A stretch of DNA of 64,000 nt from Aphanomyces cochlioides (Eukaryota > Oomycota > Saprolegniomycetes > Saprolegniales > Verrucalvaceae), in assembly GCA_019828595.1 (NCBI GenBank), contig JAHQRK010000032.1, positions 496,001 through 560,000 of the forward strand. The letters are read 5' to 3'. Positions 44,316 through 54,374 of this stretch are shown here, piece after piece; within the stretch, counting starts at the first letter, position 1; the number at the start of each line of letters is the position of its first letter. The position numbers were made by a program, and so were the translations under genes. The notes below the pieces were generated by a model, which saw nothing but the letters and a program-made list of their open reading frames with translations, ran no database searches and had not been told where the DNA came from.

Positions 44316-45730
44316 TTGACGAGACCGGCCTTGGCTCCATTCTTGGCGGAAGCGGCGCCGATCGCGCTCTTGAGCCAGCAAGTGCCGCCGTTAAAGTCGG
44401 TCCAGACATACAATTTGCAACCAGGTGTGGCTTGGCAGTCCCCGCAGCAGTTGACGTCCGACGAGCTTTTCGTGCTGCCAATGTCGTTGGCAGCATAGTC
44501 CGCGTCGGAGGCCAAAGCAGAGCACTGGTTACTCGTCGCGGCAGCTTTGGCGCCGGGAGCGAACGACCGCTTGCCATACGCCGACTTGAGCCAGCACGTG
44601 CCGCCGTTGTGGTTGGTCCACACGTACAACTTGCAGCCAGGCGTCGTCTCGCAGTCGTCGCAGCACAAGTCAGCCGACGCTCGCTGCGTGTTGGCAATGT
44701 CGTTGCCAGCATAGTCAGTGTTGTCGCTGAGAAGGGAGCACTGCGATGGCGGAGGCGTGGCGACAGGTGTCGCCGCCGGGGTCGCAACTGGTGTCGAGTT
44801 GGGCGTCGAGCTAGGCGTCGCTGGAGGAGTTGAGTCGGGTGTGGCCGATGGCGTGGCATTGGGGGTTGCGACAGGTGTGCCCGATGGTGTTGCTGCTGGG
44901 GTTGAGTCGGGTGTTGCTCCTGGAGTGGCGCTGGGCGTACCGGTGGGAGTGCCGGCCGGAGTTTGGGCAGGGGTTGAGGTTGGTGGCGCGGTGGTTGGTC
45001 TCGACCACGACAAACGACTAGCCTTGGCTCCAGCCAACGGCTTGGCATCTCCCGCGGCGTCCTTGAGCCAGCACGTGCCGCCGTTTTGGCCCGTCCACAC
45101 GTAGAGACGACAGCCGACCGTTGCTTTGCAGTCGTCGCAGCATTGGTCGGCACTCGATCGAGTCGTCGACTTGATATCATGGCCGGTGTAGTCGGTGTCG
45201 TCAAGGAGCACGTCGCATTTGCGATTGTTGTACATCCTCGTCGCTCCAGCCACCGCGCCAAGCTTGGGCACCTTGGTGCCTTTGGCACTCTTGAGCCAGC
45301 ACGTGCCGCCGTTGAAGTTGGTCCACACGTATACTTGGCACGACGGCGTGGTGTTGCAGTCGTAACAGCAGTCCGAAGCGTTAGCGCGTGACGTCGACGA
45401 AATGTCGTTGCCAGCGTAGTCCGAGTCGGCTTCCAACGCAGGGCATTCAAACTTGACGGAGACGGACGTGACGTTGGCCGTGCGCACGGCAGTCGCCTTG
45501 GATTTTTTCAGCCAGCACGTGCCGCCTTCGTAGTTCGACCACGTCGAGACGACGCAACCAGGGGTGGCAGCGCAATCCCCGCAGCAGTCGGCAGCGTTCA
45601 CTTGAGAGGTCCTGCGGATATCATGGCCAGGGTAGTCCGTGTCCACTTCGGGAGCATTACATCCGGCGTAGGCCATCGATGGCGTCGCGACGAGTGCGAG
45701 GCCGAGGAAGATGGAGGAGAGAGATACCAT
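44312..45730 (-). CDS. secreted PAN/Apple-domain protein (CBEL-like), five modules
   Basis: 472 aa, single exon, starting at 45730 with a signal peptide (MVSLSSIFLGLALVATPSMA). Three PAN-like modules, a Thr/Pro/Ala linker and two more modules follow. Each module has the same plan: an early Cys, DxDYxGxDI, CCxDC, GCxxYVWT and GGTCWLK. Such modules bind carbohydrates such as cellulose in oomycete CBEL-type elicitor lectins, so an extracellular wall or adhesion role is likely. The linker (about residues 245-330) already shows a four-residue TP rhythm. It is head-to-head with the paralogue at 46469. Confidence 0.9.
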   Translation of the reverse strand: MVSLSSIFLGLALVATPSMAYAGCNAPEVDTDYPGHDIRRTSQVNAADCCGDCAATPGCVVSTWSNYEGGTCWLKKSKATAVRTANVTSVSVKFECPALEADSDYAGNDISSTSRANASDCCYDCNTTPSCQVYVWTNFNGGTCWLKSAKGTKVPKLGAVAGATRMYNNRKCDVLLDDTDYTGHDIKSTTRSSADQCCDDCKATVGCRLYVWTGQNGGTCWLKDAAGDAKPLAGAKASRLSWSRPTTAPPTSTPAQTPAGTPTGTPSATPGATPDSTPAATPSGTPVATPNATPSATPDSTPPATPSSTPNSTPVATPAATPVATPPPSQCSLLSDNTDYAGNDIANTQRASADLCCDDCETTPGCKLYVWTNHNGGTCWLKSAYGKRSFAPGAKAAATSNQCSALASDADYAANDIGSTKSSSDVNCCGDCQATPGCKLYVWTDFNGGTCWLKSAIGAASAKNGAKAGLVN

Positions 45731-46468
45731 GGCTGAGCAAGGTGAAGAAAATTGTTCAATGAACCAACAATGCGTCAACCCGCCGACACCTTCCCAAGGG
45801 AGAAACGAGTCAAAGATCTCATCTCGGCCATCGCGTCGTGCGAGATCGCAGCGGTTTCATTAGCTCTCCTCTCTCAAGTCGTATCACGATGATGATTTGT
45901 TCGATTCACCCTTTCAAGAACTCGCGAGAGAGATTTCCAGAGGAAGAGGCGACGACAGCATGGTCGAGAGCTCTGACGAGCGTCGTGAAATCTCGATGGA
46001 GAACTCCATAAAAAGAGGCGACAGCATGGTCGGGCGAGACGCGCGGTGGATCTCAAGCGTCCAGCCGCCACCAGTGCCCCTCGGTGATATCCCACGACAC
46101 TCTGCCGACAGAGAGAGAGGCATCCTTCCCCCGCGAGCCCGTTCATCGCCACCCTTGCAGTGCGTCATTGACCGAGCAATGTTGCCATGTTGCAGCGTTG
46201 ACTTGCTGAGACTGGGAGGAGTGTCGAGACATTTCAAATGTGTGAAATATTTTCCACGACGAGATCGAGTAACGACATCGTGAGAATCAACACTTGCCAA
46301 AGTATCGCGTCCGTCGAGTGCGTTGGTAATTATGGAAGAGGCGAGATGGCCTCTTCCAACACATCGATGGAACATGTCTCCCCTGTGTGTGTGTAGCAGG
46401 AAGAAGCACGCATAGATCGGAGGCAGGCTGTCGAGAGCTCATTCCGAGATTTTCTAGATCCACGACAA
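45731..46468. promoter_or_regulatory. bidirectional promoter region between two PAN genes
   Basis: 738 nt between the divergent PAN paralogues. It holds a near-perfect direct repeat, GGCGACGACAGCATGGTCG near 45949 and GGCGACAGCATGGTCGGGCG near 46017, and the 21-nt dyad motif at 46229-46249. Open frames here have no domain features. Co-regulation of the two genes is an inference. Confidence 0.45.
46229..46249. promoter_or_regulatory. dyad motif TTTCA-N6-TGAAA, copy 2
   Basis: 21-nt motif containing ATTTCAAATGTGTGAAAT, identical to 50341-50361 and one base different from 11288-11308. It lies 220 nt upstream of the PAN-repeat gene. Confidence 0.45.
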
Positions 46469-49400
46469 ATGGTTTCTTTTCTCTCCATCGTGACTGGACT
46501 TGTCCTTGTTGCGATACCAGCGATGGCTCACTCGAACTCGTGCAGTGCGCTCGAAGCGGACACGGATTACCCTGGCAACGACATTGGTTTGACGCGACAG
46601 AGCGATCCGTCCAAATGCTGCGATGACTGCCGCACGACTCGAGGTTGCAAGGTCTCGGTGTGGACCAACTACCAAGGCGGCACGTGCTGGCTCAAGAATG
46701 CCAACGGAACGAAAGCGACGGTTCTTGGTGCGCAAGCTGTGTCTGTCAACCCATCGCAATGTCAGACTCTGCTTGACAACACCGACTACTTTGGCAATGA
46801 CATTGCATCGTCGTCTCGAGCCAACGCTGCCGACTGCTGCGACGATTGCGCTGGAACAATCGGATGCAAGGTCTATGTGTGGACGGACTACAATGGCGGC
46901 ACGTGCTGGCTCAAGGACGCCATGGGCAAAGCTCAGTTCAAGTTGGGTGCTCGCTCTGGTACACCAATTCGCTCCAATGCGCAATGTCAATCGTTGGACA
47001 ACAACTCCGACTTTGTCGGCTACGACATCGCGTCGACGCAGCGCAGCTCCGTGAACGACTGCTGCGACGACTGTACGGCCACCCCTGGCTGCCAACTCTA
47101 CGTCTGGACGGGCTACAATGGCGGCACGTGCTGGTTGAAATCTGGCAAGGGTGCTCAAGTGCCACTGAGTGGTGCCAAAGCTGGTGCGTCCAAGGCCTTT
47201 GCTCCTGGTTTGTGCTCGGAGTTGAGTGACAACATGGATTTTGCCGGCAACGACATTGGGTCAACGTCTCGTTCGAATCCTGGTCAGTGCTGTGACGACT
47301 GTCAGAGCACGATTGGATGCAAGCTGTACGTGTGGACGAGCCACGATGGCGGCACTTGCTGGCTCAAGGATGCGATGGGTGAAGCCAAGTCGCTTCCTGG
47401 AGCCAAGGCGGGGTTGTTCAAGAAAATCCGACCACGAGTCACGCCGGCCCCAACGCCAATCCGAACTCCAAGCAGCACGCCAGCAACCACGCCAGTGGTT
47501 ACACCTGTGTCGACTCCTGAATCTACTCCAGTTTCGACTCCTCCTAACACTCCTGCGGACACCCCTGCCGATACTCCTGCGGACACCCCAGCCGATACCC
47601 CGGCGGACACTCCAGCTGCCGACACCCCCGCTGATACTCCAGCTGATACCCCAGCTGATACTTCTGCCGACACCCCCGCTGATACGCCAGCTGACACGCC
47701 AGCTGATACCCCAGCGGACACCCCTGCTGATACCCCAGCCGACACCCCAGCCGACACTCCTGCTGATACACCAGCTGATACCCCCGCTGATACCCCCGCA
47801 GATACCCCCACAGATACCCCAGCCGATACCCCCGCGGACACTCCTGCCGACACTCCTGCCGACACACCAGCGGACACACAAGCGGACACGCCTGCGGACA
47901 CGCCTGCCGATACTCCTGCCGACACCCCAGCCGATACTCCTGCCGACACACCAGCTGACACGCCTGCGGACACCCCTGCGGACACCCCTGCTGATACGCC
48001 AGCTGATACTCCAGCTGATACCCCAGCCGACACTCCTGCCGACACTCCTGCCGACACACCAGCGGACACACCAGCGGACACCCCTGCTGACACACCAGCG
48101 GACACGCCTGCGGACACTCCTGCGGACACCCCTGCTGATACGCCAGCTGACACGCCAGCTGATACCCCAGCCGACACCCCAGCTGACACAACTGCGGACA
48201 CACCAGCGGACACCCCTGCCGATACTCCTGCCGATACTCCTGCCGACACACCAGCTGACACGCCAGCCGACACACCAGCGGACACACCAGCGGACACGCC
48301 TGCTGATACTCCTGCGGACACGCCAGCCGACACCCCTGCTGACACACCTGCTGATACACCAGCCGACACACCAGCTGACACACCAGCCGACACACCAGCG
48401 GACACCCCAGCCGACACCCCTGCTGACACACCTGCCGACACACCAGCCGATACTCCTGCCGATACTCCTGCCGATACTCCTGCCGACACACCAGCTGACA
48501 CGCCAGCCGACACACCAGCGGACACACCAGCGGACACGCCTGCTGATACTCCTGCGGACACGCCAGCCGACACCCCTGCTGACACACCTGCTGATACACC
48601 AGCCGACACACCAGCTGACACACCAGCCGACACACCAGCGGACACCCCAGCCGACACCCCTGCTGACACACCTGCCGACACACCAGCCGATACTCCTGCC
48701 GATACTCCTGCCGACACACCAGCTGACACGCCTGCTGACACCCCTGCGGACACCCCAGCCGACACACCAGCGGACACGCCTGCTGATACTCCTGCTGATA
48801 CACCAGCCGACACCCCTGCTGACACACCTGCCGACACCCCAGCGGATACTCCTGCCGACACCCCAGCTGACACACCAGCAGACACACCAGCGGACACCCC
48901 AGCTGATACTCCTGCGGACACACCTGCTGATACACCAGCCGACACCCCAGCCGATACTCCTGCCGACACACCAGCCGACACACCAGCGGACACGCCTGCT
49001 GATACTCCTGCGGACACGCCAGCCGACACCCCTGCTGACACACCTGCTGATACACCAGCCGACACCCCAGCTGACACACCAGCCGACACACCAGCGGACA
49101 CCCCAGCCGACACCCCTGCTGACACACCTGCCGACACACCAGCCGATACTCCTGCCGATACTCCTGCCGACACACCAGCTGACACGCCTGCTGACACCCC
49201 TGCGGACACCCCAGCCGACACACCAGCGGACACGCCTGCTGATACTCCTGCTGATACACCAGCCGACACCCCAGCCGATACTCCTGCCGACACCCCAGCC
49301 GACACCCCAGCTGACACACCAGCCGATACTCCTGCCGACACCCCAGCGGATACTCCTGCCGACACCCCAGCCGACACCCCAGCTGATACTCCTGCGGACA

Positions 49401-49939
49401 CGCCAGCTGATACCCCTGCGGACACTCCTGCTGATACACCAGCCGACACCCCAGCCGATACTCCTGCCGACACCCCAGCGGATACTCCTGCCGACACACC
49501 AGCGGACACCCCAGCTGATACTCCTGCGGACACGCCAGCTGATACCCCTGCGGACACGCCAGCTGATACCCCTGCGGACACTCCTGCTGATACACCAGCC
49601 GACACCCCAGCCGATACTCCTGCCGACACCCCAGCGGATACTCCTGCCGACACCCCAGCGGATACTCCTGCCGACACACCAGCGGACACCCCAGCGGACA
49701 CGCCTGCTGATACTCCCGCTGATACTCCCGCTGATACCCCAGCCGATACCCCTGCGGACACGCCTGCTGATACCCCAGCCGATACTCCTGCCAATACTCC
49801 TGCGGACACCCCAGCCAACACCCCCGCTGATACTCCAGCTGATACTCCAGCCGACACTCCAGCTGATACTCCTGCCGACACGCCTGCTGATACTCCCGCT
49901 GATACCCCAGCCGATACCCCTGCTGACGCCCCTGCCTAG
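46469..49939 (+). CDS. secreted PAN-domain protein with giant Thr-Pro-Ala-Asp repeat
   Basis: 1156 aa, single exon. Signal peptide MVSFLSIVTGLVLVAIPAMA, then four PAN/Apple modules (about residues 25-90, 95-155, 163-225, 233-300) each with DYxGxDI, CCDDC, GCKxYVWT and GGTCWLK. A short Thr/Pro linker leads into about 200 near-perfect copies of TPAD covering residues 363 to the end (PADAPA). The tail is acidic, extended, and full of Thr next to Pro, so it may be heavily O-glycosylated and act as a mucin-like stalk or surface coat with a lectin head. No GPI or membrane anchor is seen. Because the repeat unit is 12 nt the other frames are also open. Copy number may be mis-assembled. Confidence 0.9.
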   Translation: MVSFLSIVTGLVLVAIPAMAHSNSCSALEADTDYPGNDIGLTRQSDPSKCCDDCRTTRGCKVSVWTNYQGGTCWLKNANGTKATVLGAQAVSVNPSQCQTLLDNTDYFGNDIASSSRANAADCCDDCAGTIGCKVYVWTDYNGGTCWLKDAMGKAQFKLGARSGTPIRSNAQCQSLDNNSDFVGYDIASTQRSSVNDCCDDCTATPGCQLYVWTGYNGGTCWLKSGKGAQVPLSGAKAGASKAFAPGLCSELSDNMDFAGNDIGSTSRSNPGQCCDDCQSTIGCKLYVWTSHDGGTCWLKDAMGEAKSLPGAKAGLFKKIRPRVTPAPTPIRTPSSTPATTPVVTPVSTPESTPVSTPPNTPADTPADTPADTPADTPADTPAADTPADTPADTPADTSADTPADTPADTPADTPADTPADTPADTPADTPADTPADTPADTPADTPTDTPADTPADTPADTPADTPADTQADTPADTPADTPADTPADTPADTPADTPADTPADTPADTPADTPADTPADTPADTPADTPADTPADTPADTPADTPADTPADTPADTPADTPADTPADTPADTTADTPADTPADTPADTPADTPADTPADTPADTPADTPADTPADTPADTPADTPADTPADTPADTPADTPADTPADTPADTPADTPADTPADTPADTPADTPADTPADTPADTPADTPADTPADTPADTPADTPADTPADTPADTPADTPADTPADTPADTPADTPADTPADTPADTPADTPADTPADTPADTPADTPADTPADTPADTPADTPADTPADTPADTPADTPADTPADTPADTPADTPADTPADTPADTPADTPADTPADTPADTPADTPADTPADTPADTPADTPADTPADTPADTPADTPADTPADTPADTPADTPADTPADTPADTPADTPADTPADTPADTPADTPADTPADTPADTPADTPADTPADTPADTPADTPADTPADTPADTPADTPADTPADTPADTPADTPADTPADTPADTPADTPADTPADTPADTPADTPADTPADTPADTPADTPADTPADTPADTPADTPADTPADTPADTPADTPADTPADTPADTPADTPADTPADTPADTPADTPANTPADTPANTPADTPADTPADTPADTPADTPADTPADTPADTPADAPA
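47555..49935 (+). repeat. 12-nt coding minisatellite, about 200 copies
   Basis: Tandem units of GCN GAY ACN CCN. Third positions vary (GCT/GCC/GCG, GAC/GAT, CCT/CCC/CCA) while amino acids are almost constant, which indicates selection on protein sequence. Rare variants: an extra Ala near 47613, SAD near 47663, TPTD near 47809, TQAD near 47878, TTAD near 48188 and two TPAN near 49790-49816. Longer segmental duplications are visible, such as 48241-48480 repeated at 48481-48720. Confidence 0.95.
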
Positions 49940-50340
49940 ACCCCAGCGCCTACCCCGCCGAACCCGTAGGCTCCCCAACTTCAATTCTGTCCTTAGTGCT
50001 TTTTTAACTTTCTCATGTCGTTTCATGAATACATACCTGCATATTGAATTTTCTTTCGTTCATCCCCCCAGTCAGAGTCGTGCAATATAAAATTACGAGG
50101 CACTGAGATGACTTCTACAACCATACAGGCATATGAAACAACATCGAATTGGAATCTTGCGATCACTGCGTCCTGCGATCATGGAGTACTAGACAAATAT
50201 GGCGCCGTGAAATCTACTCCTAGTAGACATCTTCACTGCCACGTATATGGCGTGCGGTTTGATCTTGCCATCCTCGCAAAGGTATTGCATGAACTCGCCA
50301 TTTCACTTGAAGGTGTTTGTTCACTCTGAAGAACATTGTT
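49940..50340. other. 3' region of the PAN-repeat gene
   Basis: No further gene is supported. The first 40 nt after the stop are still Pro/CCN-rich. A small open frame at 50108-50329 has no domain features. Confidence 0.4.
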
Positions 50341-50361
50341 GACATTTCAAATGTGTGAAAT
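50341..50361. promoter_or_regulatory. dyad motif TTTCA-N6-TGAAA, copy 3
   Basis: 21 nt identical to 46229-46249. It lies between the end of the PAN-repeat gene and the PAN pseudogene fragment. Confidence 0.45.
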
Positions 50362-50421
50362 CGCAAAGATCGGATCCAAGCAAAGATTGGAGCGACAACT
50401 CATGCCACGATTGAACCCAGT

Positions 50422-50665
50422 CTAGAGGTACAGTTGACGGTCAGGAGTGGCCTTACAATCGACACAGCAGTCACTACGTTGCCTCGACTTGATGTCACTG
50501 CCGAAAAAGTCCGAGTTGTTCTCCAAAGATTGACACCAGTGGAGACCTCCAGCCGACACCACTGCGGACACTCCTGCAGATACGTCAGCCAACACTGCAG
50601 CCGGCACTTCAGCAGACAAGCATGCCGATACTCCTTCTCACACCCCTCTTGAAACACCAGTGCCA
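50422..50665 (-). pseudogene. PAN-module and repeat fragment, rearranged
   Basis: On the minus strand 50422-50535 encodes a broken PAN module (CQSLENNSDFFGSDIKSRQR, CCVDCKAT) very like the modules of the neighbouring gene but without the GGTCWLK end. Directly beside it, 50547-50665 encodes degenerate TPAD repeats, but on the plus strand. Head and tail of the gene are therefore in opposite orientations, as after a small inversion. A relic of a third PAN-repeat paralogue. Confidence 0.7.
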
Positions 50666-50834
50666 ATTCAGTGCATCATGAATTTCGATCCGCTTGTCAT
50701 TCAAATACAGGTGACTCATTACCACACGTTCCTTTGACTTTGCCACTAATGTGTGGATATAACACAGTCAGATTCCCAAGTGGACGTCACATCCTTGCAT
50801 GACCAAACTGAGACTGTATCAGGCTTAACTCGCT

Positions 50835-51926
50835 TTAGTACGTTTCAATCACTGTGGCAGTAGCGCCTGCTTCCGAAATTGACGACACTTGCGACCATTT
50901 CCACGTTTGATCGGGTTGCTGGGCGAGCTTCCACAAAGTCACTTGATCTTCCCCAGACGCGACAGATAGCACTTGACCTAAAGTCGTGCATCAGCAAGGC
51001 CAAACACTAGCAATTGACTTCATACCTGCAATTGACCAGCTTAGTCGATACACTGGCGATCGGAACGGATGCAAGAGCTGGCTTGTCCACGCTCCATTCT
51101 GTTCAATTTGAGTCCAAATCACAACTGTCCTGTCGTCCGAACAGCTCGCGATCGTGTTGCATGGCATGCCTGTCATCCCGCACTGTTAAATAGAAGGCAC
51201 AGGATAGCTACCAGCATTTGGAGCCCACACCACATCACGCACCCAGTCATTGTGACCATGGGGTAATGTCTCCAACCTAGACAAGAGTCAGCTTGTAGTC
51301 TTGTGATCGCGAACAAACTGTTGCCACGTTTGAGAGGAATCGCCATCGACGAGACTCCAAATCTTTACTTTGGAGTCGCAGCCACCAACAACAAGCCGTT
51401 TCATCCCTTGCCCACCGAGTGAATTGTACGGAGCCCAACTTACACCCAAGCAGCCCACATCATTGTCTTGGATTGTTGAAGTCGTCACCCATCCAGCTTG
51501 GGTCATCGTAACCACAGACACAACGCCATCAGCAGAGGCTGCAGCAATCACGAGGCCATATTCGTGCGGCGCAAATTCAATTGAATTGATACTAGATGAT
51601 CGCGTCTGGTGGACACTGAGTAGTCCCCACGCTTCAGGCGCACCAGCAGGCGCTTTATTCCGGTAGAACGCAATCTTTCCGCACTGCGTGGACGCCGCAA
51701 GGACGTTAAACTTTGGATGGGACCAGGCAACACGCCACACGGGACCTTCGCATGGGACGTCCAAGCAAGCCACCAGCGTGCTTGGAGCGAACTGTTTGGC
51801 TTCGTAAATGCGCACAGTTCGATCTGACGAGCATGATGCAATACGCTGGCTGTGGTAGTCCAACTTGATGTCGTAAATCATGTCGACATGTTCAGTCTCG
51901 ACTCGGTGCGTCGGTTGCGTTGCCAT
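50835..51926 (-). CDS. SEC13: SEC13 WD40 coat/nucleoporin protein
   Basis: 319 aa WD40 protein, shared by COPII coats, the nuclear pore Y complex and SEACAT/GATOR2. Exons (descending): 51319-51926, 51212-51276, 51026-51169, 50835-50977; introns 42, 42 and 48 nt, all in phase. Markers: DMIYDIKLDYHSQRIASCSS, GPVWRVAWSHP, SINSIEFAPHEYGLVIAAAS, GCLGVSWAPYNS, HNDWVRDVVWAPN, IASCSDDRTVVIW and SGEDQVTLWK, which follow SEC13 blade by blade. The length fits the usual ~320 aa. Together with DEPDC5 in this window it links to TORC1 control, though the two genes are 40 kb apart. Confidence 0.94.
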
Positions 51927-52724
51927 CTCTCTCTTGCTGAGGTGGCACTTGACAAACTTAATTATCCGGACACAGGTTTATCCGGATAACGTTGTCGTAG
52001 TATCCGGATACATGAAAGTGGGTGACAACGCTCGACGAGAGATGCATCTGCATGATTGCATTCCGTGCAGGAGATTGACAAGCGAAGAAGCGCAGTCCGT
52101 CCTGTCCATGCAGATCATTAGTCAAGTTCGCTGCGAGATTTTTCTGCAGCTCCTGATTTCACACGGCGTTGTGGCTTTTTCATTCTCTGCAGAAGCCCCG
52201 AAGTGGAGATGATATCACTTCTCATCAAAGCACAAACGACAAACGGGCAAGACACGCATTCACGCGCTTCGTGCACACACAATCGCACGTTGATCTGTGC
52301 ATGACAAATGTGTCTTCGTCGCCCGGGTTGACAGCAAATACCTTGTCATGATGGCGCGGCAACGCTTTCTCGAAGATTCGTTCCTCCTGTGCGGCCAATG
52401 AGTCGGTGCCACCGAGGATTTTTCATCGATGAAACGTCTTGAGATTTGTATGCTAGTGGAAGAAAATGTTGTAAACAATCCGCGGTTGACGTCGGAAACA
52501 GATAGTATACTTTAATTCAGTATAATGTTTTAAACAGTTGGAAGAAGAAGGGGTTGGGCAATAGGTTGACCCATATAAATAGGAATGACTTGGAATTTGT
52601 ATGCTTTCCGTTTTTCTCCACCAGCAGATCCTCAGAACAACTTTTGACTGACTGTACTCGAGGTAAGGCGCTTTAAACGACCGCGGGATGAATCTCATGG
52701 AATGTGGTGCATAGGTCGACAAAG
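51927..52724. other. intergenic region between SEC13 and RAB1
   Basis: Divergent upstream region. It contains a cluster of three TATCCGGA-type palindromes (near 51963, 51979 and 52000) within 50 nt, just upstream of SEC13. Open frames here show no family features. Confidence 0.5.
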
Positions 52725-53455
52725 ATGAACCCTGAATAGTAAGTTGCATTGCTTTTGATCCCCCCCTCTTGATTTTGACCCGTTTTGAAGAGAATCCCGG
52801 TCTCACGTGTGTGTTTGTGTAGCGACTATCTCTTCAAATTGCTCTTGATCGGTGACTCTGGCGTCGGAAAGTCGTGCTTGTTGCTCCGTTTTGCGGATGA
52901 TACGTACACTGAAAGTTATATCTCCACGATCGGCGTGGACTTTGTACGTTGATTTGTTAGTGGAATGAATCCCTCATGCCAATATAGAAAATCCGTACCA
53001 TTGAATTGGACGGCAAAACGATCAAGTTGCAAATTTGGGATACGGCAGGCCAAGAACGTTTCCGCACGATCACTAGCAGCTACTACCGTGGTGCCCATGG
53101 TATCATTGTCGTGTACGACGTGACAGACCAAGAATCTTTCAACAACGTCAAGCAATGGTTGCACGAAATTGACCGATATGCTTGCGAAAACGTCAACAAG
53201 CTTTTGGTCGGCAACAAGAGTGATTTGACGGCCAAGCGTGTCGTGAGCACGGATGCCGCCAAGGAATTTGCTGAAAGCTTGGGCATTGAATTTTTGGAAA
53301 CCTCGGCCAAGAATGCTGCCAACGTTGAAAAGGCATTTATGATGATGGCTGCTCAAATCAAGAAGCGCATGGCCAACGCCCCTGTCGTCACCAAGACTGC
53401 TGTCACCTTGGGTCCAACTCAGTCTGTGTCTACCAAGCAGGGCGGATGCTGCTAA
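52725..53455 (+). CDS. RAB1: RAB1/Ypt1 small GTPase
   Basis: 200 aa Rab GTPase for ER-to-Golgi traffic. Exons 52725-52738, 52823-52943 and 52988-53455; introns 84 and 44 nt. The tiny first exon codes only MNPEY, which joins to [18 protein letters not shown] as in other Rab1 proteins. G boxes: GDSGVGKS (15-22), T in the switch [15 protein letters not shown] (62-68), NKSD (121-124) and ETSAK. The C terminus KQGGCC carries the double cysteine for geranylgeranylation. Confidence 0.97.
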
Positions 53456-53560
53456 ATCAATGGATTCTCCTTTATTCAAGGCTTTCCATGATGGACGACG
53501 CGCTCTCGAGTTGTAGTCTGGACTATTTTATATCTCAATAGTTTTGCATGTACCTCTGCG

Positions 53561-54098
53561 TCAATGACTCGTGTACTTCGTGGCCACATACACTGCTATT
53601 GCTAGCACCAAGATTGAGACTGCAAATGGAACGAAACCCGCAAGGAAGTTAGCCGAGTCTGTCGTTGGTGGCGGCAGCTTTCCCAACTCCTCATGATGTT
53701 CCTGTTTTTTACTCCTTGTGGGCTTCTTTGCAGCACTTGCTTCCTTGGCCATCTTGTTTCGTTCCTTCAACTATTCACATCGTTACAACCTCACAAACGT
53801 CAGCATGCGTCGGTACCGATTGTTCGAATTCGTCGACCTTCACACGCAATTGCCACGGCACTGCCATCTTTTCCTTTTTCAATTCGTCGATCAATTTCTC
53901 GCGCTGGTCGAGAAATCGAATGTACAGCTGCAAGACTTCTTCTCCCTTGTCCGCGTCTTGCTTGGCCACAACATGTGCATCTTGCATTTGACTCTCCAGG
54001 GAAAGCAACTCATCTACAAATTCTGCAATTGCAGGGGTTTTCTTGGAGATTTCCTTGCATCCCGCGGTCAGAAGCGACGACGTCAACGATGAAGTCAT
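53561..54098 (-). CDS. tail-anchored coiled-coil protein, unknown function
   Basis: 163 aa from exons (descending) 53817-54098 and 53561-53770 joined over a 46-nt intron. The N-terminal half is helical and charged (EEVLQLYIRFLDQREKLIDE) and likely coiled-coil; a Lys-rich linker (KKPTRSKKQEHHEE) follows; the protein ends with one hydrophobic segment (FVPFAVSILVLAIAVYVAT) and a few polar residues, the layout of a tail-anchored protein. Such proteins are clients of the GET pathway, to which the gene at 11320 may belong. No family is recognised. Confidence 0.65.
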
Positions 54099-54374
54099 CT
54101 CAAGATTTGATCAAAACTTCTCATTTGTCCAAACTAGCCAATCAAAATATTCAAAAAATTAGAAGTATTAATAAATCAAAAATAATAATTAAAAATTACT
54201 TTTACTTACAGTTAACAGGAAAATTCTATTGAAATTTGAACAATACATGTGTTTACTGTTAATTGGTGGAAACAATTTAAGACTAATTATTTTAATTGGT
54301 GGGTAAATATTTATTCAATTTTGATTGGTTGAAATAAATTCCGCGCGAACAGAATCACTTCTTGATTAGCGCGC

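Noticed and set aside
47555..49935. CRISPR-like or satellite array
   Set aside because: Units are contiguous 12-nt codon repeats without spacers, in frame with a secreted protein.
47226..50090. Very long open frames (711-954 codons) on both strands over 47.2-50.1 kb
   Set aside because: They are created by the 12-nt repeat of the PAN gene being stop-free in other frames; only the 46469 frame has a signal peptide and folded domains.
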